A stretch of 64,000 nucleotides of DNA from Clostridia bacterium (GTDB lineage: Bacteria > Bacillota > Clostridia > TANB77 > UBA1234): contig CAAEBC010000012.1 of assembly GCA_900753975.1 (NCBI GenBank), positions 16,031 through 80,030 of the forward strand, in the 5' to 3' direction. The notes beneath the pieces were generated by a model, which was not told the origin of the DNA, did not search any database, and worked only from the letters and a program-made list of their open reading frames with translations. Below, piece by piece: positions 24,045 to 33,488 of this stretch. Position 1 is the stretch's first letter. Each line of letters opens with the position of its first letter. The translations under genes were made by a program, and so were the position numbers.

Positions 24045-24073
24045 ATTTTATCATATTTACATAAAATCGTCAA
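24045..24073 (-). promoter_or_regulatory. Promoter of unknown paralogue 1
   Basis: On the minus strand: TTGACG, 17 bp, TAAAAT. The whole upstream region is nearly repeated before paralogue 2. Confidence 0.7.
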
Positions 24074-24154
24074 GTAATTACAACTGTAATGAAAATAGAA
24101 TCTTAATTTCTAAAGTAAATCCCAGATTTTAAGCAAGTTGAATTTAGTCTAAAT

Positions 24155-24187
24155 AAAAAAATGCGTGAAAAATTTCACGCATTTTTT
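24155..24187. terminator. Bidirectional terminator of unknown paralogue 2
   Basis: The stem AAAAAAATGCGTGAAA / TTTCACGCATTTTTTT, near-identical to the hairpin at 22767. Confidence 0.88.
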
Positions 24188-24203
24188 TATTAACTAAGTA
24201 AAC

Positions 24204-25382
24204 TTAGAGAGTCAAATCATCGGATGAACCAATAGAAATTTCGGCTTTTTCTTCTTTCACTTCTTCCTGCGGAAAGTATTCACGGCAAAGCCACTCACTA
24301 GTGGTAAGCTCGTAAATAGGCCCGAAATGAACGAGAAGCACAGCATAAAGCATGATGCCACAAGTCATAAGAAGACTGGGAAGATTGTCCATGAATCGAT
24401 TGTAAGCTCTACTGCAAGTACAAAAGTCATCCAAAGTCTCGTTCAGAAAAGACTGCATATCGCTGATGGAATGACTTTCGTTAATATAGCGAACATAATC
24501 ATCAGTTTCATTGTCGATAAACTCATTAACCAATTCTGGGGAAATGCCAAAGTTTTCGATAAGAAAATCGCCAGCAGCGTACATTATGGCATAGTTATCG
24601 GCATAATCCAAGATTTCTTTTGCATACTTTCTGACACTTGCAAAGTAATATCCTTGATATTTTTCAAGATCTGACATAGGTCTCAAGAAATCATCAATCA
24701 AGTCAAAATCATCATCAAAAATGATATTGACTGGGTCTTCAGACTTGTCGAGCATGGCTTCAAGGACGTACTCATATACTGCAGGTGTAAGTTCTGGATA
24801 AATACTTGTAAAATTTACATAGCTTTTAAAGTTTTCATCGACAAACAGTTCCATGAGCTTTCGGAAATATCTAGGAATTTCCAAACGCCAAGAATTATAA
24901 GTACCAATATACTTAACATCATCAATAAAAAGTTCGTTCATAACATTATCGAAATTTGCAAGCACCGCTTCTTCGAGAAGAGTTACAGGCAAGTGATTCA
25001 TGAGATAGTCAAGAAACGAATCATTGATGGCTTCGGCAGTGTTATAAATTTGTTGCTCATAGTACTTCTTGGTAAACATGCAAACGAACGAAATTGCAAC
25101 TTTCTCATCAAGATGAGAAATGTTACGACAGATGGCATCACATACTGTGAAGAAAGTTCCTTCAAATTCAGTAGTGCGACAACTATCAAAGAAAGTCTCA
25201 AATGAAGTCTGTGCAGACGGAAAAGGATAATTGTCAAAGATGTTTACGATGAAAGCATCAAGAGTATTATTTTTGATAGCTTTCTTAAGCTCTTTGAGAA
25301 AAGTGTGATCGTCCATCATTGTTTCTTTCAGAGTAGTGTCGTAGCTTTTTTTGTGAGTCGCACGGAACAACTTAAAGTTCAT
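24204..25382 (-). CDS. Unknown protein, tandem paralogue 2
   Basis: A 392-residue paralogue of the gene at 22862-23992, with an extra acidic C-terminal tail (about 16 residues). It starts at ATG 25382 behind AAGGAGG. The same conserved blocks are present (TFFTVCDAICRNIS, YPELTPAVYEYVLE, DDDFDLIDDFLRP). It has its own copy of promoter and terminator, so the whole transcription unit was duplicated. No family recognised; no membrane segment. Confidence 0.7.
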   Translation of the reverse strand: MNFKLFRATHKKSYDTTLKETMMDDHTFLKELKKAIKNNTLDAFIVNIFDNYPFPSAQTSFETFFDSCRTTEFEGTFFTVCDAICRNISHLDEKVAISFVCMFTKKYYEQQIYNTAEAINDSFLDYLMNHLPVTLLEEAVLANFDNVMNELFIDDVKYIGTYNSWRLEIPRYFRKLMELFVDENFKSYVNFTSIYPELTPAVYEYVLEAMLDKSEDPVNIIFDDDFDLIDDFLRPMSDLEKYQGYYFASVRKYAKEILDYADNYAIMYAAGDFLIENFGISPELVNEFIDNETDDYVRYINESHSISDMQSFLNETLDDFCTCSRAYNRFMDNLPSLLMTCGIMLYAVLLVHFGPIYELTTSEWLCREYFPQEEVKEEKAEISIGSSDDLTL

Positions 25383-25434
25383 GAGATTACCTCCTTTTTA
25401 ATTGTAAAAGAGTGCAAAATATTCCAACGACGTC

Positions 25435-25463
25435 ATTTTATCATATTTACATAAAACCGTCAA
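25435..25463 (-). promoter_or_regulatory. Promoter of unknown paralogue 2
   Basis: On the minus strand: TTGACG, 17 bp, TAAAAT, with spacer sequence nearly identical to that at 24045-24073. Confidence 0.7.
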
Positions 25464-25502
25464 GCTATTAATTATGCAAAAAAATTCTTAAATAAAAAAA
25501 CA

Positions 25503-25529
25503 AAATCCACTAGTAAGCTAAGTGGATTT
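25503..25529. terminator. Terminator after radical SAM gene
   Basis: The stem AAATCCACT / AGTGGATTT with a 9-base loop lies between convergent ends, flanked by A and T runs. Confidence 0.7.
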
Positions 25530-25558
25530 TTGAATACAAAAAGATTGAAAATCAAAAA

Positions 25559-26332
25559 TTAGAATTGTAATTTGTAGGTACATTTTTTACATAGTTCCTC
25601 TGTAACTTTACGATTTCTGAATCCTTTTAGCATATCTTGGGCTCTTTTTGAATTTATAATTTCATCTAACCCTTGTAAATAAATATTTCCCAGAGCTATA
25701 TCGCCATTATTATCTAAACAACATGGTACTAAAGTTCCATCGACTAAAATAGCTATTTGAGAGGAAAGTGCGTGACAATAGCCACTTTCAGATGTTTCAT
25801 CATCGTTAATATCTGGCCATTTAAAAATATTCTCTTTTGATAAAAACTTATTTGGTGCTAAAGTAAAATTTTCTACAGATATATCTAATTTTACATCAAA
25901 TTCTTTTTCAAGCAAATTAATTGCTTCTGGATTTTGAGCGATATTCCAAATTCTAAAGTTAATGATGCAGTCATTTATTTTTTTAGCAGTTTCTACGATT
26001 TCAGCACTATTCGTAGCATGAAGTGATATATTTATCTGCCTTAAATATTTCGTTATTTGCAAATGATTTTTTAGTAAAGTTCCATTTGTAGTTAAATTTA
26101 TTTTAAAGCCTTGCATATTAGCATATTTTACAAACTCATCAAATTTGGGATGTAGTAAAGGTTCGCCTTTTACATGTAAATAAATATATTCTGTATATCC
26201 TTTAATTTTGGATAATATTAACTTAAATTCTTCAAAATTCATAAATCTATTTTCACGATTATGTGGGGGGCAAAAAGGACAGCTTAAATTGCATACATTT
26301 GTTATTTCTATATAAACTCTTTTAAATCTCAT
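25559..26332 (-). CDS. Radical SAM protein with SPASM-like C-terminus
   Basis: A 257-residue protein. The radical SAM cluster is CNLSCPFC (Cys14, Cys18, Cys21), followed by GEPLLHP and a TTNGTLL strand of the TIM barrel. The C-terminal part has the spaced cysteines YCHA, VPCCLDN and LCKKC typical of a SPASM or twitch auxiliary-cluster domain. Substrate unknown; no precursor peptide gene was seen next to it. It is a single-gene unit. ATG 26332 follows AAGGAGC. Confidence 0.85.
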   Translation of the reverse strand: MRFKRVYIEITNVCNLSCPFCPPHNRENRFMNFEEFKLILSKIKGYTEYIYLHVKGEPLLHPKFDEFVKYANMQGFKINLTTNGTLLKNHLQITKYLRQINISLHATNSAEIVETAKKINDCIINFRIWNIAQNPEAINLLEKEFDVKLDISVENFTLAPNKFLSKENIFKWPDINDDETSESGYCHALSSQIAILVDGTLVPCCLDNNGDIALGNIYLQGLDEIINSKRAQDMLKGFRNRKVTEELCKKCTYKLQF

Positions 26333-26546
26333 ATTAGCTCCTTAATTCTTTATTTTTCAATTCTAAACGCAACGATAATACCACATATGGTATATAAAAT
26401 CAAATAAAAGACTACACAAAACGTATTTTGTATGTTAAAATGATACGTGTATACAAAGCTATAATCCAATATAGTTTAGATTTAAAAGTGAAGGAATATT
26501 AGGCATTTGTTTGATATTTGCATCACAAAGAAAAGGAGGAATTTAA

Positions 26547-27275
26547 ATGTCAGGACATTCAAAATGGAATAACATTAAAAACAAAAAAGAAAAATCTGAT
26601 GCACAAAGAGGAAAAGTTTTTACAAAACTTGGTAGAGAAATTCTTGTTGCTGTAAAAGAAGGTGGACCTGACCCCGCATCTAACTCTAAATTAAAAGATG
26701 TTATTGCAAAATGTAAAGCAAATAACATGCCTAATGATAATATAGAAAGAAGTATCAAAAAAGCTGCTGGAGATGGAAATCTTACTCATTACGAAGATGT
26801 TGTATATGAGGGATATGGACCAAATGGTGTTGCAATTATGATAGAAGCTATGACAGATAATAGAAATAGAACAGCAAGTGATGTTAGACACATATTAGAT
26901 AAATTTGGAGGAAACCTTGGTGCTACAGGATCTGTTGGCTGGATGTTTGACAAGAAAGGTGTAATTGTAATTGAAAGAAAAGCTACTTCTCTTAATGAAG
27001 AAGAACTTATGATGGAAGCTTTAGAAGCAGGAGCAGATAATTTTGAGTCTGACGATGAATTTTATGAAATAACAACAAAACCAGAAGATTTTTCTGCTGT
27101 TAGAGAATATTTAGAAGGAAAAAATATTCCATATATAGAAGCAGAAGTAAAAATGATTCCACAAAATTATACTCATTTGGATGAAGAGCCAGCTAGAAAA
27201 ATGGAATTGATAATTGAAAAAATGGAAGATTTAGATGACGTTCAAGAAGTTTGGCATAATTGGGACGAAGAATAA
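26547..27275 (+). CDS. yebC: YebC/PmpR (TACO1) family protein
   Basis: A 242-residue protein with the diagnostic start MSGHSKWNNIKNKKEKSDAQ and GGPDPASNSKL. The family has been described as a transcriptional regulator and more recently as a translation factor that relieves stalling at proline-rich sequences. AAGGAGG precedes ATG 26547. It heads a run with a small membrane protein and dtd. Confidence 0.95.
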   Translation: MSGHSKWNNIKNKKEKSDAQRGKVFTKLGREILVAVKEGGPDPASNSKLKDVIAKCKANNMPNDNIERSIKKAAGDGNLTHYEDVVYEGYGPNGVAIMIEAMTDNRNRTASDVRHILDKFGGNLGATGSVGWMFDKKGVIVIERKATSLNEEELMMEALEAGADNFESDDEFYEITTKPEDFSAVREYLEGKNIPYIEAEVKMIPQNYTHLDEEPARKMELIIEKMEDLDDVQEVWHNWDEE

Positions 27276-27289
27276 ATGGAGGTAAATAA

Positions 27290-27604
27290 ATGTCATTAAC
27301 ATCGATACTTGATTTTACAAGTGTACCAGTGTTAGTAGTTTGGATAATTTTATTTTTAGTAGCAAATATTTGTGGATTAGTTAAAAAGAACAGCTATTTT
27401 AGTTTAGTTACGTTAGTTGCTTCACTAGCTTTCTTGATTATACATTTGGATTTAAGTAGTGTATATGAAAACTCAAATTTTGCAAATATGATTTTCGACT
27501 TTATTTCTATGGCTGTTTCAATTTCAGTATATTTATATATTGACGATATTGAATCGAGGAGAGAGGTAATTTCAGAAGTTTTTGAAAATAAATATAAAAA
27601 ATAA
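27290..27604 (+). CDS. Small membrane protein of unknown function
   Basis: A 104-residue protein with three hydrophobic segments (about residues 11-29, 36-52 and 67-85) and a charged C-terminus IDDIESRREVISEVFENK predicted to be cytosolic. It starts 15 bp after yebC and ends 16 bp before dtd, so it is co-transcribed. No family recognised. Confidence 0.7.
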   Translation: MSLTSILDFTSVPVLVVWIILFLVANICGLVKKNSYFSLVTLVASLAFLIIHLDLSSVYENSNFANMIFDFISMAVSISVYLYIDDIESRREVISEVFENKYKK

Positions 27605-27619
27605 TTAGGATGTGTTAAA

Positions 27620-28078
27620 ATGAAAGCATTAGTGCAGCGTGTTTTAAAATCAGAGTTAAAAATAGAAGGAAAAGAACATTCAAAAATAGGAAAAGGACTT
27701 ATAGTATTTTTAGGTGTCACACATGATGATACAGAATTAGAAGCTAAAGTTCTTGCAGAGAAAATCTGTAAGCTTAGAATTTTTGAAGATGAAAATGACA
27801 AAATGAATTTAGCTATAAAGGATGTAAATGGTGAGTTACATATAATTTCACAATTTACTTTATATGCAGATTGTCATCATGGAAATAGACCTAGTTTTAT
27901 AAATGCCGCAAAACCAGAGATTGCAAACGAATTATATGAAAAGTTTATATCATTTTGCAAAGAAGAATCTGGATTAAATGTTGAGACAGGTGTTTTTGGC
28001 GCAGATATGAAAATTGATTATATAAATGACGGACCGATAACGATTATGTTGGAATGTACTAAAGGAAAAATCTTGTAA
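27620..28078 (+). CDS. dtd: D-aminoacyl-tRNA deacylase Dtd
   Basis: A 152-residue homodimeric deacylase that removes D-amino acids (and glycine) from tRNA. It carries MKALVQRV at the N-terminus, the catalytic SQFTLYAD and the cross-subunit motif NDGPITI, where many family members read N(S/N)GPVT. Full length. Confidence 0.96.
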   Translation: MKALVQRVLKSELKIEGKEHSKIGKGLIVFLGVTHDDTELEAKVLAEKICKLRIFEDENDKMNLAIKDVNGELHIISQFTLYADCHHGNRPSFINAAKPEIANELYEKFISFCKEESGLNVETGVFGADMKIDYINDGPITIMLECTKGKIL

Positions 28079-28089
28079 GGGGGAAAAAT

Positions 28090-28962
28090 ATGAAGAAAAA
28101 ATTGGGAGATAGGTATGATGGTAGAAGAGTAAGACATTGTGATCCATTTAATGTAATAATTCCTTTTGTAATGCGTGAAAGAAATGATGCTCAAGTCTTA
28201 TTTGATGCGGAAATTGATGTTAGTGAAGTAGAGAAGCTAATTAGAGAAAGAAGGAAAAATGGTGATACAGTAAGTTTCTTAGACTACTTTGTAGCTATAT
28301 TAGTAAGAACACTTTCTCAATATCCTAGACTTAACAGATTTATTGCTGGAAGAAGACTTTTTGCTAGAGACGACATAAGAGTATCTCTTGTTGTTAAGAA
28401 AGAGATGAATATAAATACTGAAGAAACATCTATCAAATTTAAATTTAATCCAGACGATACGGTAGATGATATTAGTAAAAATATTCGTTCAATAGTCGAA
28501 TCAAATAAGGGCGGAAGTGGAGATAAAAATGGTACAGATAAATTAGTAAAAGCACTTAATAGACTACCTAGATTTTTATTTTCTTTTTTGTTATGGTTTT
28601 TAAGAACTACAGATTATTATGGAAATATGCCTAAAGCAATTCATGAGCTTAGCCCATTCCACACAAGTGTATTTGTTACAAACTTTGGCTCACTTGGAGC
28701 AGAACCTATATATCATCACATATATAACTTTGGTACGACATCAATTTTCATAGCTTTTGGAAATAGAAGAACACAAAGAGTTATAAATAAAGATGGAAAG
28801 ATTATTGAAAGAAAAGTAATGAAGTTAAGATTTGTTGCAGATGAAAGAATTGCAGATGGATATTACTTAGCTACATCACTTAAGTATTTTACGTCTTTAT
28901 TTGCACATCCAGAGCAGGTAGAGGTAAAACCTGAGAAAGTTGTCGAGGACGATCAAATTTAA
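28090..28962 (+). CDS. CAT/E2-fold acyltransferase-like protein, catalytic His replaced
   Basis: A 290-residue protein resembling the catalytic domain of 2-oxoacid dehydrogenase E2 and chloramphenicol acetyltransferase. The matching segments are SFLDYFVAILVRTLSQYPRLNRF and the C-terminal VADERIADGYYLATSL. The family's catalytic motif is DHRxxDG; here the His is Glu (DERIADG), so classical acyl transfer is doubtful. There is no lipoyl domain and no E1 or E3 gene nearby. A hydrophobic stretch near residues 160-175 (FLFSFLLWFL) suggests membrane contact. The function is unknown. Confidence 0.7.
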   Translation: MKKKLGDRYDGRRVRHCDPFNVIIPFVMRERNDAQVLFDAEIDVSEVEKLIRERRKNGDTVSFLDYFVAILVRTLSQYPRLNRFIAGRRLFARDDIRVSLVVKKEMNINTEETSIKFKFNPDDTVDDISKNIRSIVESNKGGSGDKNGTDKLVKALNRLPRFLFSFLLWFLRTTDYYGNMPKAIHELSPFHTSVFVTNFGSLGAEPIYHHIYNFGTTSIFIAFGNRRTQRVINKDGKIIERKVMKLRFVADERIADGYYLATSLKYFTSLFAHPEQVEVKPEKVVEDDQI

Positions 28963-29002
28963 GACGATCAAATTTAATTTGTCTTGAAATAAAAAATAAA
29001 TC

Positions 29003-29061
29003 AAAATTGGGGGCGGAGAAAAAATTGCAGAAATTGCTCTTTTTTCTCTGTTCCCAATTTT
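29003..29061 (+). terminator. Long terminator-like hairpin
   Basis: Outer stem AAAATTGGG / CCCAATTTT and a second stem CGGAGAAAAAA / TTTTTTCTCTG around a 14-base loop, between two converging genes. Confidence 0.7.
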
Positions 29062-29165
29062 ACGTTTTCTAAAATTTATTTCTTTTTTGAAGGTGAGATT
29101 TTTTAGTGTTTTTAATTAGTGAAGTAATTGAAAAACTGAAACTTCTTTTGCCTTTTTTTCAATTT

Positions 29166-30047
29166 TTATACACCTTTTAAATCAAAATTAGGTACGTATT
29201 CTTCTTCGTGTTCACCAAGTTCTTGTATGTAACCATTTTCGAAATCTTTTAGCATACTTATTACGAAATTGTATTCTTGTTTAGTTATCTTGTGATTTAT
29301 TTCTGGAAAATCTTTTGCTTTATATGTCGGAAAATATTGTGCCATAATGCTTATATAAGTGTCTGTTGGAAGATTTTGCTTTATCCAATTTAGTATTCTT
29401 TTGGTTTGTAATATTTGACCAGGAATAATTAGGTGACGAACTATTACACCTTTTTTCATCATACCGTGTTCATCAAATTTAGCTTGACCTACTTGTCTTA
29501 CCATTTCAGATATAGCTAAGCTTGCAGTATTAAAGTAATCTTTGGCGTTCGAATATTTTATTGCTACATCATCATCAAAATATTTTAAATCTGGTAAATA
29601 TATGTCTATGTATCCATTTAGAGACTTTATCGTTTCTAAATTTTCATAAGAGTTTGTATTATATACAATCGGAATTGATAATCCATTTGACTTGGCTATT
29701 TTAATCGCTTCAATTATTTGTGGCACATAAGGAGTAGGAGATACTAAGTTAATATTATGAACTTTCTGATTTTGCAATTCGATAAATACTTCAGCCAGTC
29801 TATTTACAGTTATTTCTTTTCCAAAGTTTTCGTGTGAGATTTGATGGTTTTGACAAAATACACATTTTAAGTTACAGCCAGAAAAGAAAACTGTACCAGA
29901 ACCACAAGTGCCACTTATACAAGGCTCTTCCCAGTTATGAATATTAGCAAGTGCGATTTTGGGCAATATTTTGCATTTGCAAAAACCAAGTTTTTCGTTT
30001 CTATTAACATTACAGTTATAGTGACAAAGATTACATTTTTCTAGCAT
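29166..30047 (-). CDS. PflX-like radical SAM protein (pyruvate formate-lyase activase-related)
   Basis: A 293-residue radical SAM protein with cluster motif CNLKCVFC (Cys58, Cys62, Cys65) and an N-terminal zinc-ribbon-like region CNLCHYNCNVNR ... GFCKC. This arrangement is typical of the uncharacterised PflX group, related to glycyl-radical-enzyme activases. No glycyl radical enzyme is in the window. ATG 30047 follows AAAGGAG; the longer frame upstream has no site. Confidence 0.85.
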   Translation of the reverse strand: MLEKCNLCHYNCNVNRNEKLGFCKCKILPKIALANIHNWEEPCISGTCGSGTVFFSGCNLKCVFCQNHQISHENFGKEITVNRLAEVFIELQNQKVHNINLVSPTPYVPQIIEAIKIAKSNGLSIPIVYNTNSYENLETIKSLNGYIDIYLPDLKYFDDDVAIKYSNAKDYFNTASLAISEMVRQVGQAKFDEHGMMKKGVIVRHLIIPGQILQTKRILNWIKQNLPTDTYISIMAQYFPTYKAKDFPEINHKITKQEYNFVISMLKDFENGYIQELGEHEEEYVPNFDLKGV

Positions 30048-30169
30048 TGTTTTCTCCTTTTTTATTTGTGTTTTGATTTCCAATAAACATTTTCATATTC
30101 ATTTATTATAACAAAAATTCACTTAAAATCAAGAAATTTCCTCCGTCCCTAATTCTTAAAAGTTTTTTG

Positions 30170-30198
30170 GTATATTTTTAGATTAGTCTCATATAGAT
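30170..30198 (+). promoter_or_regulatory. Putative sigma-E promoter of spoIVA
   Basis: GTATATT and CATATAGAT are separated by 13 bp, close to the sporulation sigma-E pattern (ATA at -35, CATA at -10), 51 bp upstream of the start codon. Mother-cell expression is what is known for spoIVA. Confidence 0.6.
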
Positions 30199-30248
30199 TA
30201 ACTAAAGTGATGTGTACAAACACAAAATCGTGAGGAGGAGGATTTGTA

Positions 30249-31724
30249 ATGGAAAATTACGATATATATCAAAATATTAAAGCAAGAACTAATGGAGACA
30301 TATATATAGGCGTAGTTGGACCAGTAAGAACTGGAAAATCAACTTTTATTAAAAACTTTATGGAAGTGGCTGTTTTGCCTAATATAAAGGATGATGTAAA
30401 AAGACAAAGAGCAAATGATGAGTTGCCGCAAAGTTCAAATGGCAGAACTATCATGACGACAGAGCCTAAATTTATACCTAATGAGGCAATTGAAGTCTCA
30501 GTAAATAATGTGAAGTTTAATACAAGATTAGTTGATTGTGTTGGTTATCTTATAAAAAATAGTGTTGGTCACATGGAGGGCGATGCTCCAAGAATGGTAA
30601 AGACACCTTGGTTTGAAAAGGAAGTGCCTTTTGAGGAAGCTGCTGAAATAGGAACGAAAAAAGTTATAGATGAACATTCTACAATAGGTATTTTAGTAAC
30701 TACAGACGGCAGTGTTACAGGGATAGATAGAAACGACTACATAGAGGCTGAAGAAAGGGTTGTAAAAGAATTAAAGGCACAAAATAAACCTTTTGTAATT
30801 ATTTTAAACACAGCAAATCCTATGAATGATGATGCTCAAAGGCTTGCAAACGAGATATCTCAAAAATATGATGCACCAGTTATACCGCTTAATTGTGCAA
30901 ATTTAAATATGGATGATATAAATGAAATACTAGAAAATGTATTATACGAATTTCCTATAAATGAGATTGATATAAACTTTCCTAAGTGGGTTGATACTTT
31001 AGAGGATTCATATTGGCTTAAAGCTAATCTTTTAGAGACCATAAAAAATAATTTAAATGATATGAAAAATTTGAGGCAAATAAAATCTATAATGCAAAAA
31101 ATGTCTGACGGAGATACGATAAAGAATGTAAATGTAGATAACATATTTTTAAATACTGGAACTGTGAATACCAATATAGAAATGGATAATAATTTATTTT
31201 ATAAAGTTTTAAGTGAGATGTCGGGTGTAGATGTAAAAGAAGAGGGAGATTTATTTGGAATAGTTACGGATATGGCAAAGAGCAAGAGAGCTTATGATAA
31301 AATAGAGCAAGCATTGAATGATGTGAATAGAAAGGGTTATGGAATAGTTAGTCCAGACATAGATGATTTGACACTAGATGAACCAGAGATTGTAAAACAA
31401 GGTTCTAAATTTGGAGTAAAATTAAAAGCGAAAGCACCAAGTTTGCACATAATCCGAGCTGAAATAGAGACAGAAGTTTCGCCTATAGTTGGTAGTGAAA
31501 AACAGTCTGAGGAATTAGTTAATTATTTGTTAAAAGAATTTGAAGATGATCCAAAGAAGATTTGGCAGTCAAATATTTTTGGAAAATCACTTCATGAATT
31601 AGTAAACGAAGGGCTACAAAATAAGCTTCATAAGATGCCGGAAGATGCACAATGTAAATTTCAAGAGACACTTGAGAAGATTATTAACGAGGGTAGTGGA
31701 GGACTTATTTGTATTATACTTTAA
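30249..31724 (+). CDS. spoIVA: Stage IV sporulation protein A (spore coat morphogenetic ATPase)
   Basis: A 491-residue P-loop protein that polymerises on the forespore surface as the base of the coat. Walker A GPVRTGKS is at residues 24-31, the TRLVDCVGY segment is the Walker B region, and the C-terminus ends in GGLICIIL, as expected for SpoIVA. Length matches the family. The presence of this gene is strong evidence that the organism forms endospores. AGGAGGAGG precedes ATG 30249. Confidence 0.97.
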   Translation: MENYDIYQNIKARTNGDIYIGVVGPVRTGKSTFIKNFMEVAVLPNIKDDVKRQRANDELPQSSNGRTIMTTEPKFIPNEAIEVSVNNVKFNTRLVDCVGYLIKNSVGHMEGDAPRMVKTPWFEKEVPFEEAAEIGTKKVIDEHSTIGILVTTDGSVTGIDRNDYIEAEERVVKELKAQNKPFVIILNTANPMNDDAQRLANEISQKYDAPVIPLNCANLNMDDINEILENVLYEFPINEIDINFPKWVDTLEDSYWLKANLLETIKNNLNDMKNLRQIKSIMQKMSDGDTIKNVNVDNIFLNTGTVNTNIEMDNNLFYKVLSEMSGVDVKEEGDLFGIVTDMAKSKRAYDKIEQALNDVNRKGYGIVSPDIDDLTLDEPEIVKQGSKFGVKLKAKAPSLHIIRAEIETEVSPIVGSEKQSEELVNYLLKEFEDDPKKIWQSNIFGKSLHELVNEGLQNKLHKMPEDAQCKFQETLEKIINEGSGGLICIIL

Positions 31725-31798
31725 AGCAAGAATTACCTAAATTGAAAATATTTTGGCGGCTATTATACTTGTGGCTTCAATGGAATAGAGTGGGGGAG

Positions 31799-32023
31799 TA
31801 AAATAAATTTATGAAAAACCGGTTCTCGCATTTCGTGGGTAACGTAGATTATGGAAATCGGAGATTGATAAAACTTTTATACGCTAAGTTTTGTCAAGGT
31901 AGTATTGCTGTCGCAATCTCCACCTTGACAAAAAATCGCTCCTAAAAGTGTTATCAATCTCCGATTTCCATAATCTACGTTACCCACGAAATGCGAGAAC
32001 CGGTTTTTTATAAATTTATTTTA
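31799..32023 (+). repeat. Dispersed palindromic element, copy 3
   Basis: The 89 bp core (31867-31955) is flanked by 68 bp inverted arms with one mismatch. The arm sequence (for example CGCATTTCGTGGGTAACG) is unique to this copy. The right arm ends one base before the stop codon of the convergent membrane-protein gene, and the left arm begins 74 bp after spoIVA. Confidence 0.92.
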
Positions 32024-32024
32024 G

Positions 32025-33488
32025 TTAGGTGTTCCTTATAAATACGTAATTCATGTCGTCGCTGTATAGGACTTTCCAGTTTGGGTTTTGGATTAAGTAG
32101 CGACATAGTGGGGATTTGCTTACGGTTAGCATTAGGTCGAAGTTGTATTTTGCTATTAGTTTTTCTGGGTCCTCTTGTAGTTTGTAAAGTTTTGTAGTGT
32201 CGATTAGAATGTTGTTACTGAAGACGTCTCCTAGTCCGTATATGAATATGTTCATATCATCTAATGCATTTGCTTTGTCTAGTTTGTAAAGTAGATATCC
32301 GCCTTGACCGAAGTCGTTGTACATTCTTTTTGGTTTTGCATTTATAACTGCTTCGATAGCTCCGTTGCTGTAATAGCCGTCGTTATCTACTATTGTTGTG
32401 AATTTGTTTATTTGTATGTATGCTGTTAGGATGACTATTAGTACTAGTAAGGTTTCAAATCCGTATGTTATAAGTTTTTCGAATTTTTTAAATGGTTTTC
32501 TAACTGTATCGTAAAATTCTTTGTCTAAGAATAGATATTTTCCTATCATCCAAGTTGAGTAGATTCCAAACATTCCTATAAATCTTTGCGATTTTAATGC
32601 CATGTAGAATAGTAGTGCAAAGATTGCTATTTCGTAGGTTTTATAACTTTTTCTGGTAACTATCATGTTAAATACTGGAAAAGCAACCATTATGAAAATG
32701 TATATTCCAAGTAGTCCGTGGAAGCTTGGGCTTTGCCATTCTAGTATGTAATCTATCATGTTTGTGTCTGCCATGTTTGTAAATGGATATAGTAATAATT
32801 TGTATCCAACCGGATTTATGCAAGTGGCAACTGTAATTAGTCCTAGGTTTATTAAAAGTGTTTTTATTTGTGTCTTGTCAAGTTTAAATCCTGCCCACCT
32901 TTGATCGTTTATTTTAAATAACTTTATAAAGAAGTCTGTTAATAAAACACCTAATATGAAAATGTATGGCATAGAAGATGAGCCACCATGTAAGTTTGCC
33001 CAAAGTATTTGCATTATAGGTAATGTCCAAATTAGTTTGTCAAATATTTTTTTATCTTTATCTAAGTAACTAAATAGTACATAGATTAAATACGCAAAGA
33101 AAACTAAGCTTATTATATAAGGTCTAGGACCGGTAACTTTGAAAAATACTGTCATTAATAGTAAATATAGTAGTTTTACATCAAAAAGTTTTTTAAAGTC
33201 TATTTTAAGCATTTTGTACATTAGGTAATAAAGTACAATGAAGATTCCAAGCATAATAGCGATGCATCCGATATCGCCAGCTTTGTACATTATCCATTCA
33301 GTAAGCCATTCATGTGAAGTCCAGCTATAGCCTTGTTCTAATCCCCACCATGAAAAAAGTGGTACATTTGGAATGGCATCGTGGTTATCTATCCAACGTC
33401 CTATTACTACATGCCAAAAATAATCATTATCAGTAATTGGTTCAAATGCTGCGAGAAGTCCAACTATAAATGTAAAAATAACACCCAT
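32025..33488 (-). CDS. Polytopic membrane protein, possible GT-C-like transferase
   Basis: A 487-residue protein with about ten hydrophobic segments and a soluble C-terminal domain of about 110 residues. The first extracytoplasmic loop has DNDYFWHVVIGRWI followed by a Trp-rich stretch (SWTSHEWLTEW), reminiscent of lipid-linked-sugar-dependent GT-C transferases, which carry acidic residues at this place. The assignment is tentative. I use ATG 33488 behind AAAGGGGG; the longer frame lacks a site. Confidence 0.6.
   Translation of the reverse strand: MGVIFTFIVGLLAAFEPITDNDYFWHVVIGRWIDNHDAIPNVPLFSWWGLEQGYSWTSHEWLTEWIMYKAGDIGCIAIMLGIFIVLYYLMYKMLKIDFKKLFDVKLLYLLLMTVFFKVTGPRPYIISLVFFAYLIYVLFSYLDKDKKIFDKLIWTLPIMQILWANLHGGSSSMPYIFILGVLLTDFFIKLFKINDQRWAGFKLDKTQIKTLLINLGLITVATCINPVGYKLLLYPFTNMADTNMIDYILEWQSPSFHGLLGIYIFIMVAFPVFNMIVTRKSYKTYEIAIFALLFYMALKSQRFIGMFGIYSTWMIGKYLFLDKEFYDTVRKPFKKFEKLITYGFETLLVLIVILTAYIQINKFTTIVDNDGYYSNGAIEAVINAKPKRMYNDFGQGGYLLYKLDKANALDDMNIFIYGLGDVFSNNILIDTTKLYKLQEDPEKLIAKYNFDLMLTVSKSPLCRYLIQNPNWKVLYSDDMNYVFIRNT

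Noticed and set aside
28950..28977. Direct repeat GACGATCAAATTTA at the end of the E2-like gene
   Set aside because: A two-copy short tandem duplication across the stop codon; probably replication slippage with no further meaning.
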